Source: an uncultured Eubacterium sp. | GTDB taxonomy: Bacteria; Bacillota; Clostridia; Oscillospirales; Acutalibacteraceae | Direction of reading: 5' to 3' | DNA: 36,813 nt | Assembly: GCA_910577215.1 (NCBI GenBank) | Contig: CAJTMQ010000007.1 | Coordinates: forward strand, 751-37,563 | In this document: positions 25,103 to 32,548 of the stretch, piece by piece | How positions within the stretch are numbered: the stretch's first letter is position 1 | Layout of the letters: each line of letters begins with the position of its first letter | The notes under the pieces: model-generated | The model's database searches: none | What the model saw: the letters and a program-made list of their open reading frames with translations, nothing else | What the model was told of the DNA's origin: nothing | Made by a program: the position numbers and the translations under genes

Positions 25103-27322
25103 ATGGAAAAAGAGCTTGAAAATTTAACAGGAACCATTGAAGATATAACCTATTTTAACGAGGAAAACGGTTACACCGTTATGGTTATTTCTTATGATAA
25201 TGAGCCTTTAACGGTTGTGGGTAATTTTCCTAAGCTCGTTGAGGGCGAAGAGGTGCGCCTTGTTGGCGAATGGGTAAATCATTCCACCTACGGAAAACAG
25301 TTTAAGGCAAGCCTTGTGGAGCAGACTCTGCCTGCGGATGCCGCAGGAATTCTGCGTTATCTTGCAAGCGGAATCATAAAGGGTGTTCGTGAATCAACGG
25401 CTGTTAAAATTGTTGAAGCCTTTGGTGCGGATTCCTTCAATGTTATTGAAAATGATGTTAACCGCCTTGCTTCCGTAAAAGGAATAAGCAAACCTAAGGC
25501 AAGAAAAATTCAGCAGGAGTTCAAAGCACAGTTTGCTTCAAGGGAAGCAATGATTGGTTTAACAAATCTCGGTTTAACGCAGAGCGAAGCATTTAAGGCT
25601 TATAATATGTTTCGTGCAGCCGCCTGTGATATTATTTCTGAAAATCCGTATGCCTTTGTTTGTGAAAGCGGTTATTCCTTTGAACGTGCAGAGGAAATTG
25701 CCGGCTCACTTGATTCACCTGATTTATATGATTACAGATGTCAGGCAGGAGTTGTTTTTGTTGTTCGCCATAATCTTGATAACGGTCATACCTGTCTGCC
25801 AAGAAGTGCAGTTGTTAAATCTGCAATGAATTATCTTGAATGCAGTGAGGATGCTGCAGAAATATCTATAGATAATGCCATTCAGGGCAAGCAGCTTTTT
25901 TCAGATGATATAAACGGTAAGGCGTTTTTATTTCTTCCCGAGATTTATCAGGCAGAAACTGCTGTTGCCGAAAGAATAAAGGTTATGGTAAATTATCCTC
26001 CGAGGCAGATTGAAATATTTTCAAGTGAAATTTATGCCTTTGAGGAAGCACACGGGATTGAATTTGATGATAAGCAAAGAGCTGCAATCGAGATTGCGGT
26101 TAATCAGGGTATGCTTATTCTTACAGGTGGTCCGGGTACAGGTAAAACCACAACGGTCAGAGGAATCATTGCCCTTATGAAAAACAGGGGGCTTAATGTT
26201 GCACTTGCGGCACCAACGGGCAGAGCTGCAAAAAGAATGACGGAGCTTACCGGCTGTGAGGCAAAAACAATTCACCGATTGCTTGAGGTTGAATACAGGG
26301 ACGGAGCGACGGAACCATCATTTGTTTACAACAGGAAAAACAAGCTTGATGTGGATGCTGTTATCATTGATGAGCTTTCAATGGTGGATATAAAGTTGTT
26401 TGACAGCTTCTTGGAAGCACTGCCGATGAATGCAAGGCTTATTATGGTTGGAGATAAGGATCAGCTTCCGCCCGTAGGTGCAGGAAATGTACTTAAGGAT
26501 TTAACCGAAAGCGGTATGATACCTGTTGTGGAGCTTGATAAGATTTTTCGTCAGGCAATGGAAAGTCTGATTGTTACGAATGCACATAAAGTTGTTAAAG
26601 GTGAAATGCCGGATATGTCACGAACTGATTCATCATCTGATTTCTTTCTGCTGAAAGAAAATGCACCATATAATGCTTCTAAGAAGATAGTTGATCTTGT
26701 AACACGCCGTCTGCCGGCATCATATGGGTATAATCCGCTTACTGATATTCAGGTGCTCTGTCCGAGCAGAAAAGGTGATGTAGGCACTGAAAACCTTAAT
26801 TATCTTTTGCAGCAAAGGCTTAACCCTCCGTCAAGAGAAAAAGCGGAAATTAAGCATAACGGCTATGTTCTCCGCATAGGGGATAAGGTTATGCAGATTA
26901 AGAATAATTATGATGTGCCATGGTTTAAGGCAAATGATAGCGGCACAGGCGTTTTCAACGGGGATATTGGAATTTTAACAAGGATAGACAGGGCAAATGA
27001 TATACTGAATGTTCAGTTTGACGACCGGGAAGCTATGTATTCGATTGAAAGTGCAAAGGAGCTTGAGCTTGCTTATGCAATGACTGTGCATAAAAGTCAG
27101 GGGTCTGAATTTGAAACGGTTGTTATGCCTGTTCTTGCAACTCCGCCGAAGCTTGCATACAGAAATCTGTTTTATACGGCACTTACAAGGGCAAAAAATC
27201 TTCTTGTTTTAATCGGAAATGAAAATTCTGTTCGCACAATGGTTGATAATGATAAAAAAAGCAGACGTTACAGTGCATTGGGGTATTTTTTAACGGTTGA
27301 CAATAATCCTTTCTTGCAGTAA
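25103..27322 (+). CDS. recD2: ATP-dependent RecD2-like DNA helicase
   Basis: Superfamily 1 5'-3' DNA helicase, 739 residues, the usual length of RecD2 proteins that work without RecBC. The N-terminal part has the OB-like start (LTGTIEDITYFNEENGYTVM) and helix-hairpin-helix motifs (SGIIKGVRESTAVKIVEAFG). Walker A is GGPGTGKT at 342-349, followed by AAPTGRAAKRM (motif Ia region). DELSMVD is Walker B, GDKDQLPPVGAGNVL motif III, and AMTVHKSQGSEFE near 656-668 motif V. AGGTGG precedes the ATG. An mreB-like gene starts 33 bases after the stop with no terminator between them, so they are probably co-transcribed. RecD2 is linked to replication-fork and repair functions in Firmicutes. Confidence 0.96.
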   Translation: MEKELENLTGTIEDITYFNEENGYTVMVISYDNEPLTVVGNFPKLVEGEEVRLVGEWVNHSTYGKQFKASLVEQTLPADAAGILRYLASGIIKGVRESTAVKIVEAFGADSFNVIENDVNRLASVKGISKPKARKIQQEFKAQFASREAMIGLTNLGLTQSEAFKAYNMFRAAACDIISENPYAFVCESGYSFERAEEIAGSLDSPDLYDYRCQAGVVFVVRHNLDNGHTCLPRSAVVKSAMNYLECSEDAAEISIDNAIQGKQLFSDDINGKAFLFLPEIYQAETAVAERIKVMVNYPPRQIEIFSSEIYAFEEAHGIEFDDKQRAAIEIAVNQGMLILTGGPGTGKTTTVRGIIALMKNRGLNVALAAPTGRAAKRMTELTGCEAKTIHRLLEVEYRDGATEPSFVYNRKNKLDVDAVIIDELSMVDIKLFDSFLEALPMNARLIMVGDKDQLPPVGAGNVLKDLTESGMIPVVELDKIFRQAMESLIVTNAHKVVKGEMPDMSRTDSSSDFFLLKENAPYNASKKIVDLVTRRLPASYGYNPLTDIQVLCPSRKGDVGTENLNYLLQQRLNPPSREKAEIKHNGYVLRIGDKVMQIKNNYDVPWFKANDSGTGVFNGDIGILTRIDRANDILNVQFDDREAMYSIESAKELELAYAMTVHKSQGSEFETVVMPVLATPPKLAYRNLFYTALTRAKNLLVLIGNENSVRTMVDNDKKSRRYSALGYFLTVDNNPFLQ

Positions 27323-27355
27323 CATTTATTTATATTGATTTTAAGGAATGACATT

Positions 27356-28384
27356 ATGTTTGGTTATGATTTAGGTATAGATTTAGGCTCAAGTTCAATA
27401 GTTATATCTGTTCCCGGCAAGGGGATTGTTGTTAATGAGCCGTCCTATGTTGCCTATGACACGGAAACAGAAAAAATAGTGTATGCAGGCAGAAGGGCAT
27501 ATTATCTTGAGGGCAGAGAGCCAAGCGGTATTTCGGTTATTCAGCCTGTTGTAAACGGTGCAATAACCAATTATTCAATAGCTCAGAAAATGGTTAGGTT
27601 TTTTATTAACAAGGTTATAGGAAAAAGCCTTTTCAAGCCAAGAGTTGTTGCATCTATTTCCGCACTCAGCACAGATGTTGAAAAAAGAACCCTGGTGTCG
27701 GTAATAATTACTGCCGGTGCAAGATCTGTTTGCCTTGTTGAAGAGCCGCTTTGTGCCGCCTTCGGTGCGGGTGTTGATCCGTTGCTTCCTACAGGTGTTT
27801 TTGTTATAGATATAGGCGGCGGCACAACAAATATGGCAATTGTAAGTCAGGGCTGTATGAATCAGGTTGAAACGCTGCGGCTTGCAGGCAATCACTTTGA
27901 TGATGAAATAATAAGACATATGCACGATGAGTACAGTATTTTAATCGGGAAACGTACAGCAGAAGAGGTAAAAAACAGTATAGCCTGTGCATATCCGCGT
28001 GAAGAGGATGTTGCTATGCAGGTTAAGGGCAGAAATATGGTAACCGGTATGCCCGATAGTGCCGAATTAACAGGAAATGAGATATATGAATGCTTAAGTC
28101 CGCTTTTAAAACAGCTTGCAGATGCCGCAGTTGCTCTTTTTGAAAGAACATCACCTCAGCTTATGGCAGATATAACATCGGGTGAGGTTATATTAACAGG
28201 CGGATGCTCTGCAATTTACGGAATGGATAAAATGTTTGCAGATGCACTTAACCTTGATATTACCGTTGCGCCAAGGGCCGAGCTGTGTGTTGCAAAGGGT
28301 ACAATGGTTGCGCTCAATAAGATGCATGTTTTGGATCAATATGGCTATCGCTTCAGAACAAAGCAGGATGTCAGAATCAAGTGA
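27356..28384 (+). CDS. mreB: MreB-like rod-shape-determining actin homologue (divergent)
   Basis: Bacterial actin-family ATPase of 342 residues that polymerises under the membrane and guides side-wall synthesis. The ATG at 27356 has AAGGA eight bases upstream and gives the MreB-type N-terminus MFGYDLGIDLG; an upstream TTG at 27335 adds seven odd residues. Phosphate loop 1 is DLGSSS (9-14), where most MreB proteins have DLGTAN. VEEPLCAAFGAG (128-139) holds the catalytic glutamate region. IDIGGGTTNMAIV (151-163) is phosphate loop 2, and LTGGCSAIYGMDKM is the C-terminal adenosine motif (usually LTGGGALL). The length fits MreB. mreC and mreD are not adjacent. It may be a second, Mbl/MreBH-type paralogue. 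Confidence 0.85.
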   Translation: MFGYDLGIDLGSSSIVISVPGKGIVVNEPSYVAYDTETEKIVYAGRRAYYLEGREPSGISVIQPVVNGAITNYSIAQKMVRFFINKVIGKSLFKPRVVASISALSTDVEKRTLVSVIITAGARSVCLVEEPLCAAFGAGVDPLLPTGVFVIDIGGGTTNMAIVSQGCMNQVETLRLAGNHFDDEIIRHMHDEYSILIGKRTAEEVKNSIACAYPREEDVAMQVKGRNMVTGMPDSAELTGNEIYECLSPLLKQLADAAVALFERTSPQLMADITSGEVILTGGCSAIYGMDKMFADALNLDITVAPRAELCVAKGTMVALNKMHVLDQYGYRFRTKQDVRIK

Positions 28385-28411
28385 TTTAAAAATATAAACG
28401 GAGGAACTGAT

Positions 28412-29269
28412 ATGGATAGATTTTCAAAATTTCACCCCATAATCAGTTTCTTGTTTTTTATAGGTGTAATAGCTTTAACAATTGTTTTTACAAATTCTTT
28501 TTTTACCGCAGTGTCTTTTTTGTGTTCTTTTTGCTATTCAGTTAAGTTAAAGGGCAAAAAAGCGGTTTCATATTTGCTGAAATTCACATTTCCCATTGTT
28601 TTATTTGCAGGAATTTTCAATATGCTTTTTGCCGGATACGGAAAACATATTTTATTTTCTGTAAAGGGAATTAACTTTACAACAGAATGCCTTGCATCAG
28701 GTTTGTTTACAGGGGTGATGATAGGTGCGGTTATCATGTGGTTTTTGTCATATAACGAGATTGTTACAAGTGATAGGTTTATGGCAATTTTTGGCGGTAT
28801 TATGCCAAATTTTGCACTTTTGTTTTCTATGATTCTGCGATTTATTCCGCTTATGATTAAAGCTTCTGATGAAATAAAGGATGCACATAAGGGTTTAGGA
28901 ACGGAAACAAAGGGATTAAAAAACACTCTGTCAAGGTTTTCAGCTTTACTGTCAATAAGCCTTGAAAAAAGCATTGAAACAGCGGATTCAATGAAATCCA
29001 GGGGCTTTGGGACCAAAAAAAGAAGCTTCTACAGCGCATATGAATTCAGAAAAAGTGATTTTGCAGCACTTATGCTTATTGCAGTGCTGATTATATATTT
29101 ATTTGCTGCAGGCTTTATGGAATATCCGCAGATTTCTTTTAATCCTGTAATTGAAATTAAGAGTATTCATTATTTTTCATTGATATTATTTTTTGTTTAT
29201 GCACTTTTTCCGCTAATTGCGGATTTATCGGAGGATGTTAAATGGCTTTTGTTGAAATCAAAAATTTAA
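28412..29269 (+). CDS. ecfT: Energy-coupling factor transporter transmembrane protein (EcfT/CbiQ family)
   Basis: Scaffold membrane subunit of an ECF vitamin or metal transporter, 285 residues. It passes ATPase movements to the substrate-binding S component. About six hydrophobic segments are seen, in two clusters around a cytoplasmic region (about 145-200). In that region RFIPLMIKASDEIKDAHKGLG is coupling-helix region 1 and ADSMKSRGFG (191-200) is region 2. The second keeps the family Arg-Gly; the first has GLG where ARG is usual. GGAGGA precedes the ATG. Its end overlaps the next gene by 28 bases, indicating coupled expression with the ATPase. Confidence 0.85.
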   Translation: MDRFSKFHPIISFLFFIGVIALTIVFTNSFFTAVSFLCSFCYSVKLKGKKAVSYLLKFTFPIVLFAGIFNMLFAGYGKHILFSVKGINFTTECLASGLFTGVMIGAVIMWFLSYNEIVTSDRFMAIFGGIMPNFALLFSMILRFIPLMIKASDEIKDAHKGLGTETKGLKNTLSRFSALLSISLEKSIETADSMKSRGFGTKKRSFYSAYEFRKSDFAALMLIAVLIIYLFAAGFMEYPQISFNPVIEIKSIHYFSLILFFVYALFPLIADLSEDVKWLLLKSKI

Positions 29270-30720
29270 TATTCTCTTATCCCAAAGCAGATGAAAATGC
29301 ACTTGATGGTGTTAACCTTTCTGTTGAAGAGGGAGAGGTATGTCTTGTTATCGGAAAGTCCGGCAGCGGAAAATCAACTCTCTTAAGGCTTCTTAAAAAG
29401 GAAATTGCACCTTTCGGTGAAGTCAGCGGAGAGATTAGCATAAGAAGTGAAAATATAGGCTTTGTTAATCAGAATGTTGAAAGCAATATTGTTACGGATA
29501 CCGTGCAGAGTGAGCTTGCTTTTGCTCCGCAGAATCTCGGAACAGGCAGAAAAGAAACGGCTTTGAAAATTGCAGAGGCGGCAAGTTACTTTAATCTCGG
29601 CAGTGTTTTTAATGAGAAAACAGAGAGTCTTTCAGGCGGCACAAAGCAGATTGTTTCGCTTGCTTCTGTGTTTACTGCCGAAACGGATTTGCTTATTCTT
29701 GATGAGCCTGTTTCGCAGCTTGATCCCGTAGCGGCAGAGGACTTTATAAATATAGTTTCTAAGCTCAACCGTGAGCAGGGAGTAACTGTTATTATCAGCA
29801 GCCACAGAATGGACGGCATTCTGAAAGCCGCAGACAAAGTTGCGGTTATGGATCAGGGTAAAGTGATTTTTTGCGGAACACCCTCGCAAGCGGCACGCTT
29901 TCTTGTAGAAACAGAGCATGATATGAGAGCGGCACTTCCGCCATATACGCAGGTTTTAAATGGTAATCCGATTGATTTTTCAGATGCAAAAAAAGCATTG
30001 AATCATATTACATATCGAAAAGAATGTGTGCAGGTGAAAAATGATACCTCTCTCACTGCAAAAGGTATTTGTTTTGCTTATAAAAAAGGATTGCCGGATG
30101 TTTTCCTTTCGCTTGATTATCAGGCTGAAAAGGGGAAAATCAATGCCATAGTCGGTGCGAACGGAAGCGGTAAAACAACACTTCTTAAATGTCTTTGCGG
30201 TGTGCTGAAATGCTATAGCGGCAAAATTAAGGCAAGCGGAAGAACGGCATATATGCCGCAGAATGTGCATACCTTATTTGTTTGTGATACTGTTCGTGAA
30301 GAGGTTAATGATGCAAAGTTGTTAACGCAGTTCGGGCTGGACAGACTTGTTCAAAGAAATCCATTTGATTTGAGCGGCGGAGAGGCACAGCGTCTTGCTC
30401 TTGCTAAAATAATGTCAGTGGATTGTGATATTATGCTGCTTGATGAGCCTACAAAAAGTGTTGATGCGCCCTTCCGTATTGAATTTGCGGGGATGCTTAA
30501 AGCACTTACCGAAAAAGGAAAAACGATAATAGTTGTAACGCACGATTTGGAATTTGCGGGCAGGTATGCAGATAATACCGCATTTTTATTCAACGGTAAA
30601 ATTATTGCAAATTCCCCTGCAAGAGAATTTTTTTCTTCACTTTCAACTTATACGACATCCATTTCAAGATTAACGGGCGGAAAGGCTGTTTCTGTTGATG
30701 ATATTGAGGTGGAGCAATGA
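29242..30720 (+). CDS. ECF transporter ATPase, two fused ABC domains
   Basis: Both nucleotide-binding domains of an ECF transporter in one chain, 492 residues (EcfA1-EcfA2 or YkoD-like). Domain 1 has Walker A GKSGSGKST (38-46), signature LSGGTKQ (130-136), Walker B LILDEP (151-156) and switch H188. Domain 2 has Walker A GANGSGKT (305-312), Q-loop MPQ (338-340), signature LSGGEAQ (377-383), Walker B LLDEP (399-403) and switch H434. Both sites therefore look competent. Domain 2 has only about 36 residues between Q-loop and signature, visibly shorter than usual, so its helical subdomain is reduced. The gene starts inside ecfT and ends in an ATGA overlap with the S-component gene. Confidence 0.92.
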   Translation: MAFVEIKNLIFSYPKADENALDGVNLSVEEGEVCLVIGKSGSGKSTLLRLLKKEIAPFGEVSGEISIRSENIGFVNQNVESNIVTDTVQSELAFAPQNLGTGRKETALKIAEAASYFNLGSVFNEKTESLSGGTKQIVSLASVFTAETDLLILDEPVSQLDPVAAEDFINIVSKLNREQGVTVIISSHRMDGILKAADKVAVMDQGKVIFCGTPSQAARFLVETEHDMRAALPPYTQVLNGNPIDFSDAKKALNHITYRKECVQVKNDTSLTAKGICFAYKKGLPDVFLSLDYQAEKGKINAIVGANGSGKTTLLKCLCGVLKCYSGKIKASGRTAYMPQNVHTLFVCDTVREEVNDAKLLTQFGLDRLVQRNPFDLSGGEAQRLALAKIMSVDCDIMLLDEPTKSVDAPFRIEFAGMLKALTEKGKTIIVVTHDLEFAGRYADNTAFLFNGKIIANSPAREFFSSLSTYTTSISRLTGGKAVSVDDIEVEQ

Positions 30721-31427
30721 AAAGAAAATCAGTAAAAATTTTGTCTGCAGTGTTGATTTTGTTAACGGCGGTTATTATAGTTTTATGGCAGCTTTTCCTT
30801 GCTGAAACCACTTCATTTTACCTTGTTTCGGTAATCATTCTTCTTGTTTCAATGATACCGTTTATGCTCAGCTTTGAAAAATCCTCGCCCTCGGCACGTG
30901 AGCTGGCACTCATTGCAGTTCTGATTTCGCTTGCGGTTGCGTCAAGAGCTGTATTCTATCTTGTGCCTCAGTTCAAGCCTATCGGTGCGGTGGTTATTGC
31001 GTCAGCGGTTTGTCTTGGAGCCGAAAGGGGATATATTATAGGTGCATTTTCAGCGTTTGTTTCAAACTTTATTTTCGGGCAGGGAATATGGACTCCTTTT
31101 CAGATGGTAGCACTTGGGCTTGTCGGCTTTTTTGCAGGTGTTATCTTTAAAAAGCTGAGAACAAACAGGTGGACTCTTTCAATAGTCGGCTTCGTTCTTA
31201 CCTTTGCACTTTACGGTGTTATTGTTGATGCAGGCTCGGTGATTTTTATTGCGGATGAGTTTACATGGTCTGCCGCTTTGGCAATATATGCAGCAGGTCT
31301 GCCGTTTTCAGCAATATTCGGCGGAGCAACAGTGCTGTTTCTGTTTTTATTTGGTGAGGCATTTATTAAAAAGTTGAACAGAATTAATATGAAATACGGG
31401 ATAACGGAGGATAATTATGAAAAATGA
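30717..31427 (+). CDS. ECF transporter S component, substrate unknown
   Basis: Multi-pass membrane protein of 236 residues, predicted to bind the substrate for the preceding ATPase and EcfT subunits. Residues about 8-60 form two extra N-terminal helices. The core then runs from ARELALIAVLISLAVASRAV onward, with the stretches FKPIGAVVIASAVCLGAERG and NFIFGQGIWTPFQMVALG that I associate with clostridial S components of the ECF_trnsprt family. The start overlaps the ATPase stop (ATGA). The dedicated T-AA-S order suggests a single-substrate transporter. No riboswitch or biosynthetic neighbour identifies the vitamin; naming a substrate would be a guess. Confidence 0.8.
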   Translation: MKRKSVKILSAVLILLTAVIIVLWQLFLAETTSFYLVSVIILLVSMIPFMLSFEKSSPSARELALIAVLISLAVASRAVFYLVPQFKPIGAVVIASAVCLGAERGYIIGAFSAFVSNFIFGQGIWTPFQMVALGLVGFFAGVIFKKLRTNRWTLSIVGFVLTFALYGVIVDAGSVIFIADEFTWSAALAIYAAGLPFSAIFGGATVLFLFLFGEAFIKKLNRINMKYGITEDNYEK

Positions 31428-31683
31428 AAACATATTGGACAGGCTTTCAAAAATAGCATTCATCACCGCAATAATCGGTGTATGTACAATCGGAATATGC
31501 CCTGCATTTGCAGCAATAGGCATAACTGTTCCTTTGGTTATGAAGAGGAAGAATGCCCAAATCAGCAAGGAAACGCAATCACGCAATAAAAAGGCATTTA
31601 TTGCAGGTATAATTTCAATAATTATGTTTGTTGTGGATTTGGTAATTGCTATTGTTTTAAATTCTCAATTTAATTGGTTTTAA
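31417..31683 (+). CDS. Small two-helix membrane protein (DUF4190-like)
   Basis: Protein of 88 residues with two hydrophobic segments (about 13-38 and 61-82) joined by a basic, polar loop (KRKNAQISKETQSRNKKA). The layout, in which a first helix with a Gly/Cys-rich centre is followed by a charged loop and a second helix, resembles DUF4190-type proteins of Gram-positive bacteria, but this is a weak match by eye. A GGAGG site lies within the end of the S-component gene, which it overlaps by 11 bases. It is the last gene before a strong terminator. A role with the transporter is possible but unproven. Confidence 0.65.
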   Translation: MKNENILDRLSKIAFITAIIGVCTIGICPAFAAIGITVPLVMKRKNAQISKETQSRNKKAFIAGIISIIMFVVDLVIAIVLNSQFNWF

Positions 31684-31705
31684 TAATGGTAATATTATAT
31701 AATTT

Positions 31706-31733
31706 AGGAGCGGTTTTGCCGCTCCTTTTTTTT
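31706..31733 (+). terminator. Intrinsic terminator of the recD2-ECF unit
   Basis: GGAGCGG (31707-31713) pairs with CCGCTCC (31719-31725) around a TTTTG loop, followed by eight T. Confidence 0.93.
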
Positions 31734-31765
31734 GTTGGATCTTTTTGAAAAATGATAAAAAATTG

Positions 31766-31794
31766 TTGACAAACGATAATTTTGATGCTATAAC
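31766..31794 (+). promoter_or_regulatory. Promoter of the DUF2975-XRE-DUF4173 unit
   Basis: TTGACA (31766-31771), a 17-base spacer and TATAAC (31789-31794). The start near 31801 leaves a leader of under 30 bases with TTTGGAGG before the ATG at 31829. Confidence 0.7.
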
Positions 31795-31828
31795 TAACTT
31801 GAAAATTATTCTTTTGGAGGAAAATTTT

Positions 31829-32305
31829 ATGTGGAGTAAAGAAAAATCCGTTAAGCTTACACACTTTATTGTAAGGGTGTGCTATGTTGTTTTGGCAGTA
31901 ATTGTTATTGTACTTCCTTTTCTTATTGCAACAGAGCCTGTTATTTACCAAATATCTTTGTGGCAGCTTGGCGGCAAATATGTTTTATATCCGTTTTATG
32001 CAATTGTACCTGCAGGATATGTGGCTTTAATTTGTATAGATAAGCTATTAACCAATATCAGAAAAGAAGTTGTTTTTGACGGCAGAAATGTCAAACTGCT
32101 GAGAATTATAAGCTGGAGCTGCTTTTATGCCGCAATCGTATGCCTGCTTGCGTTTGTAATTATTTGTATAGCTAAGGGATGGCCTTCTGTTTTTCTGATA
32201 ATTTTAGCCGCAGGTGCAGGATTTATGGGACTGGTAGTAAGAGTAGTTAAAAATGTATTTGAATCTGCGATAAAAATCAAAGAAGAAAACGAGCTTACCA
32301 TATAG
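31829..32305 (+). CDS. DUF2975-family membrane protein
   Basis: Membrane protein of 158 residues with four hydrophobic segments (about 11-34, 52-70, 89-111 and 116-134). The family features I recognise are the middle N-x-K-x-L-R-x-I-S-W block (NVKLLRIISWSCF) and the C-terminal run LVVRVVKNVFESAIKIKEEN followed by ELTI. The ATG at 31829 is chosen over an upstream frame opening at 31745 because it follows the promoter and a strong GGAGG, and begins a normal family N-terminus. DUF2975 genes are usually followed at once by a small YozG-like XRE gene, as here (nine bases). The biochemical role of the family is not known. Confidence 0.85.
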   Translation: MWSKEKSVKLTHFIVRVCYVVLAVIVIVLPFLIATEPVIYQISLWQLGGKYVLYPFYAIVPAGYVALICIDKLLTNIRKEVVFDGRNVKLLRIISWSCFYAAIVCLLAFVIICIAKGWPSVFLIILAAGAGFMGLVVRVVKNVFESAIKIKEENELTI

Positions 32306-32314
32306 GAGGAATAT

Positions 32315-32521
32315 ATGCATATTGTAGTAAATCTTGATGTTATGCTTGCAAGGCGTAAAATGTCCTCAAATGAACTGGCATCAAAAATAGGTATTACTCC
32401 TGCAAATTTATCAATTTTAAAAACGGGAAAGGCAAAGGCTATCAGATTTTCAACCTTAACAGCTATCTGCAAGGAACTTGATTGTCAGCCCGGTGATATT
32501 CTGGAATTTGTTAAGGATTAA
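32315..32521 (+). CDS. YozG-like XRE-family regulator
   Basis: Compact DNA-binding protein of 68 residues, almost entirely one HTH domain (about 5-64): VNLDVMLARRKMSSNELASK, then IGITPANLSILKTGKAKAIR as the recognition region, ending CKELDCQPGDILEFVKD. This ending is the hallmark of the YozG/Cro-CI small regulators. The TATAGGAGGAATAT site lies in the nine-base gap after the DUF2975 gene. It probably controls its own operon together with the neighbouring membrane proteins. No operator dyad is evident at the upstream promoter. Confidence 0.9.
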   Translation: MHIVVNLDVMLARRKMSSNELASKIGITPANLSILKTGKAKAIRFSTLTAICKELDCQPGDILEFVKD

Positions 32522-32548
32522 GCAATAAATATTAATGGAGATGATGAT

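Noticed and set aside
31745..31828. Longer start for the DUF2975 protein
   Set aside because: The promoter (31766-31794) lies inside this extension, and a strong GGAGG precedes the ATG at 31829.
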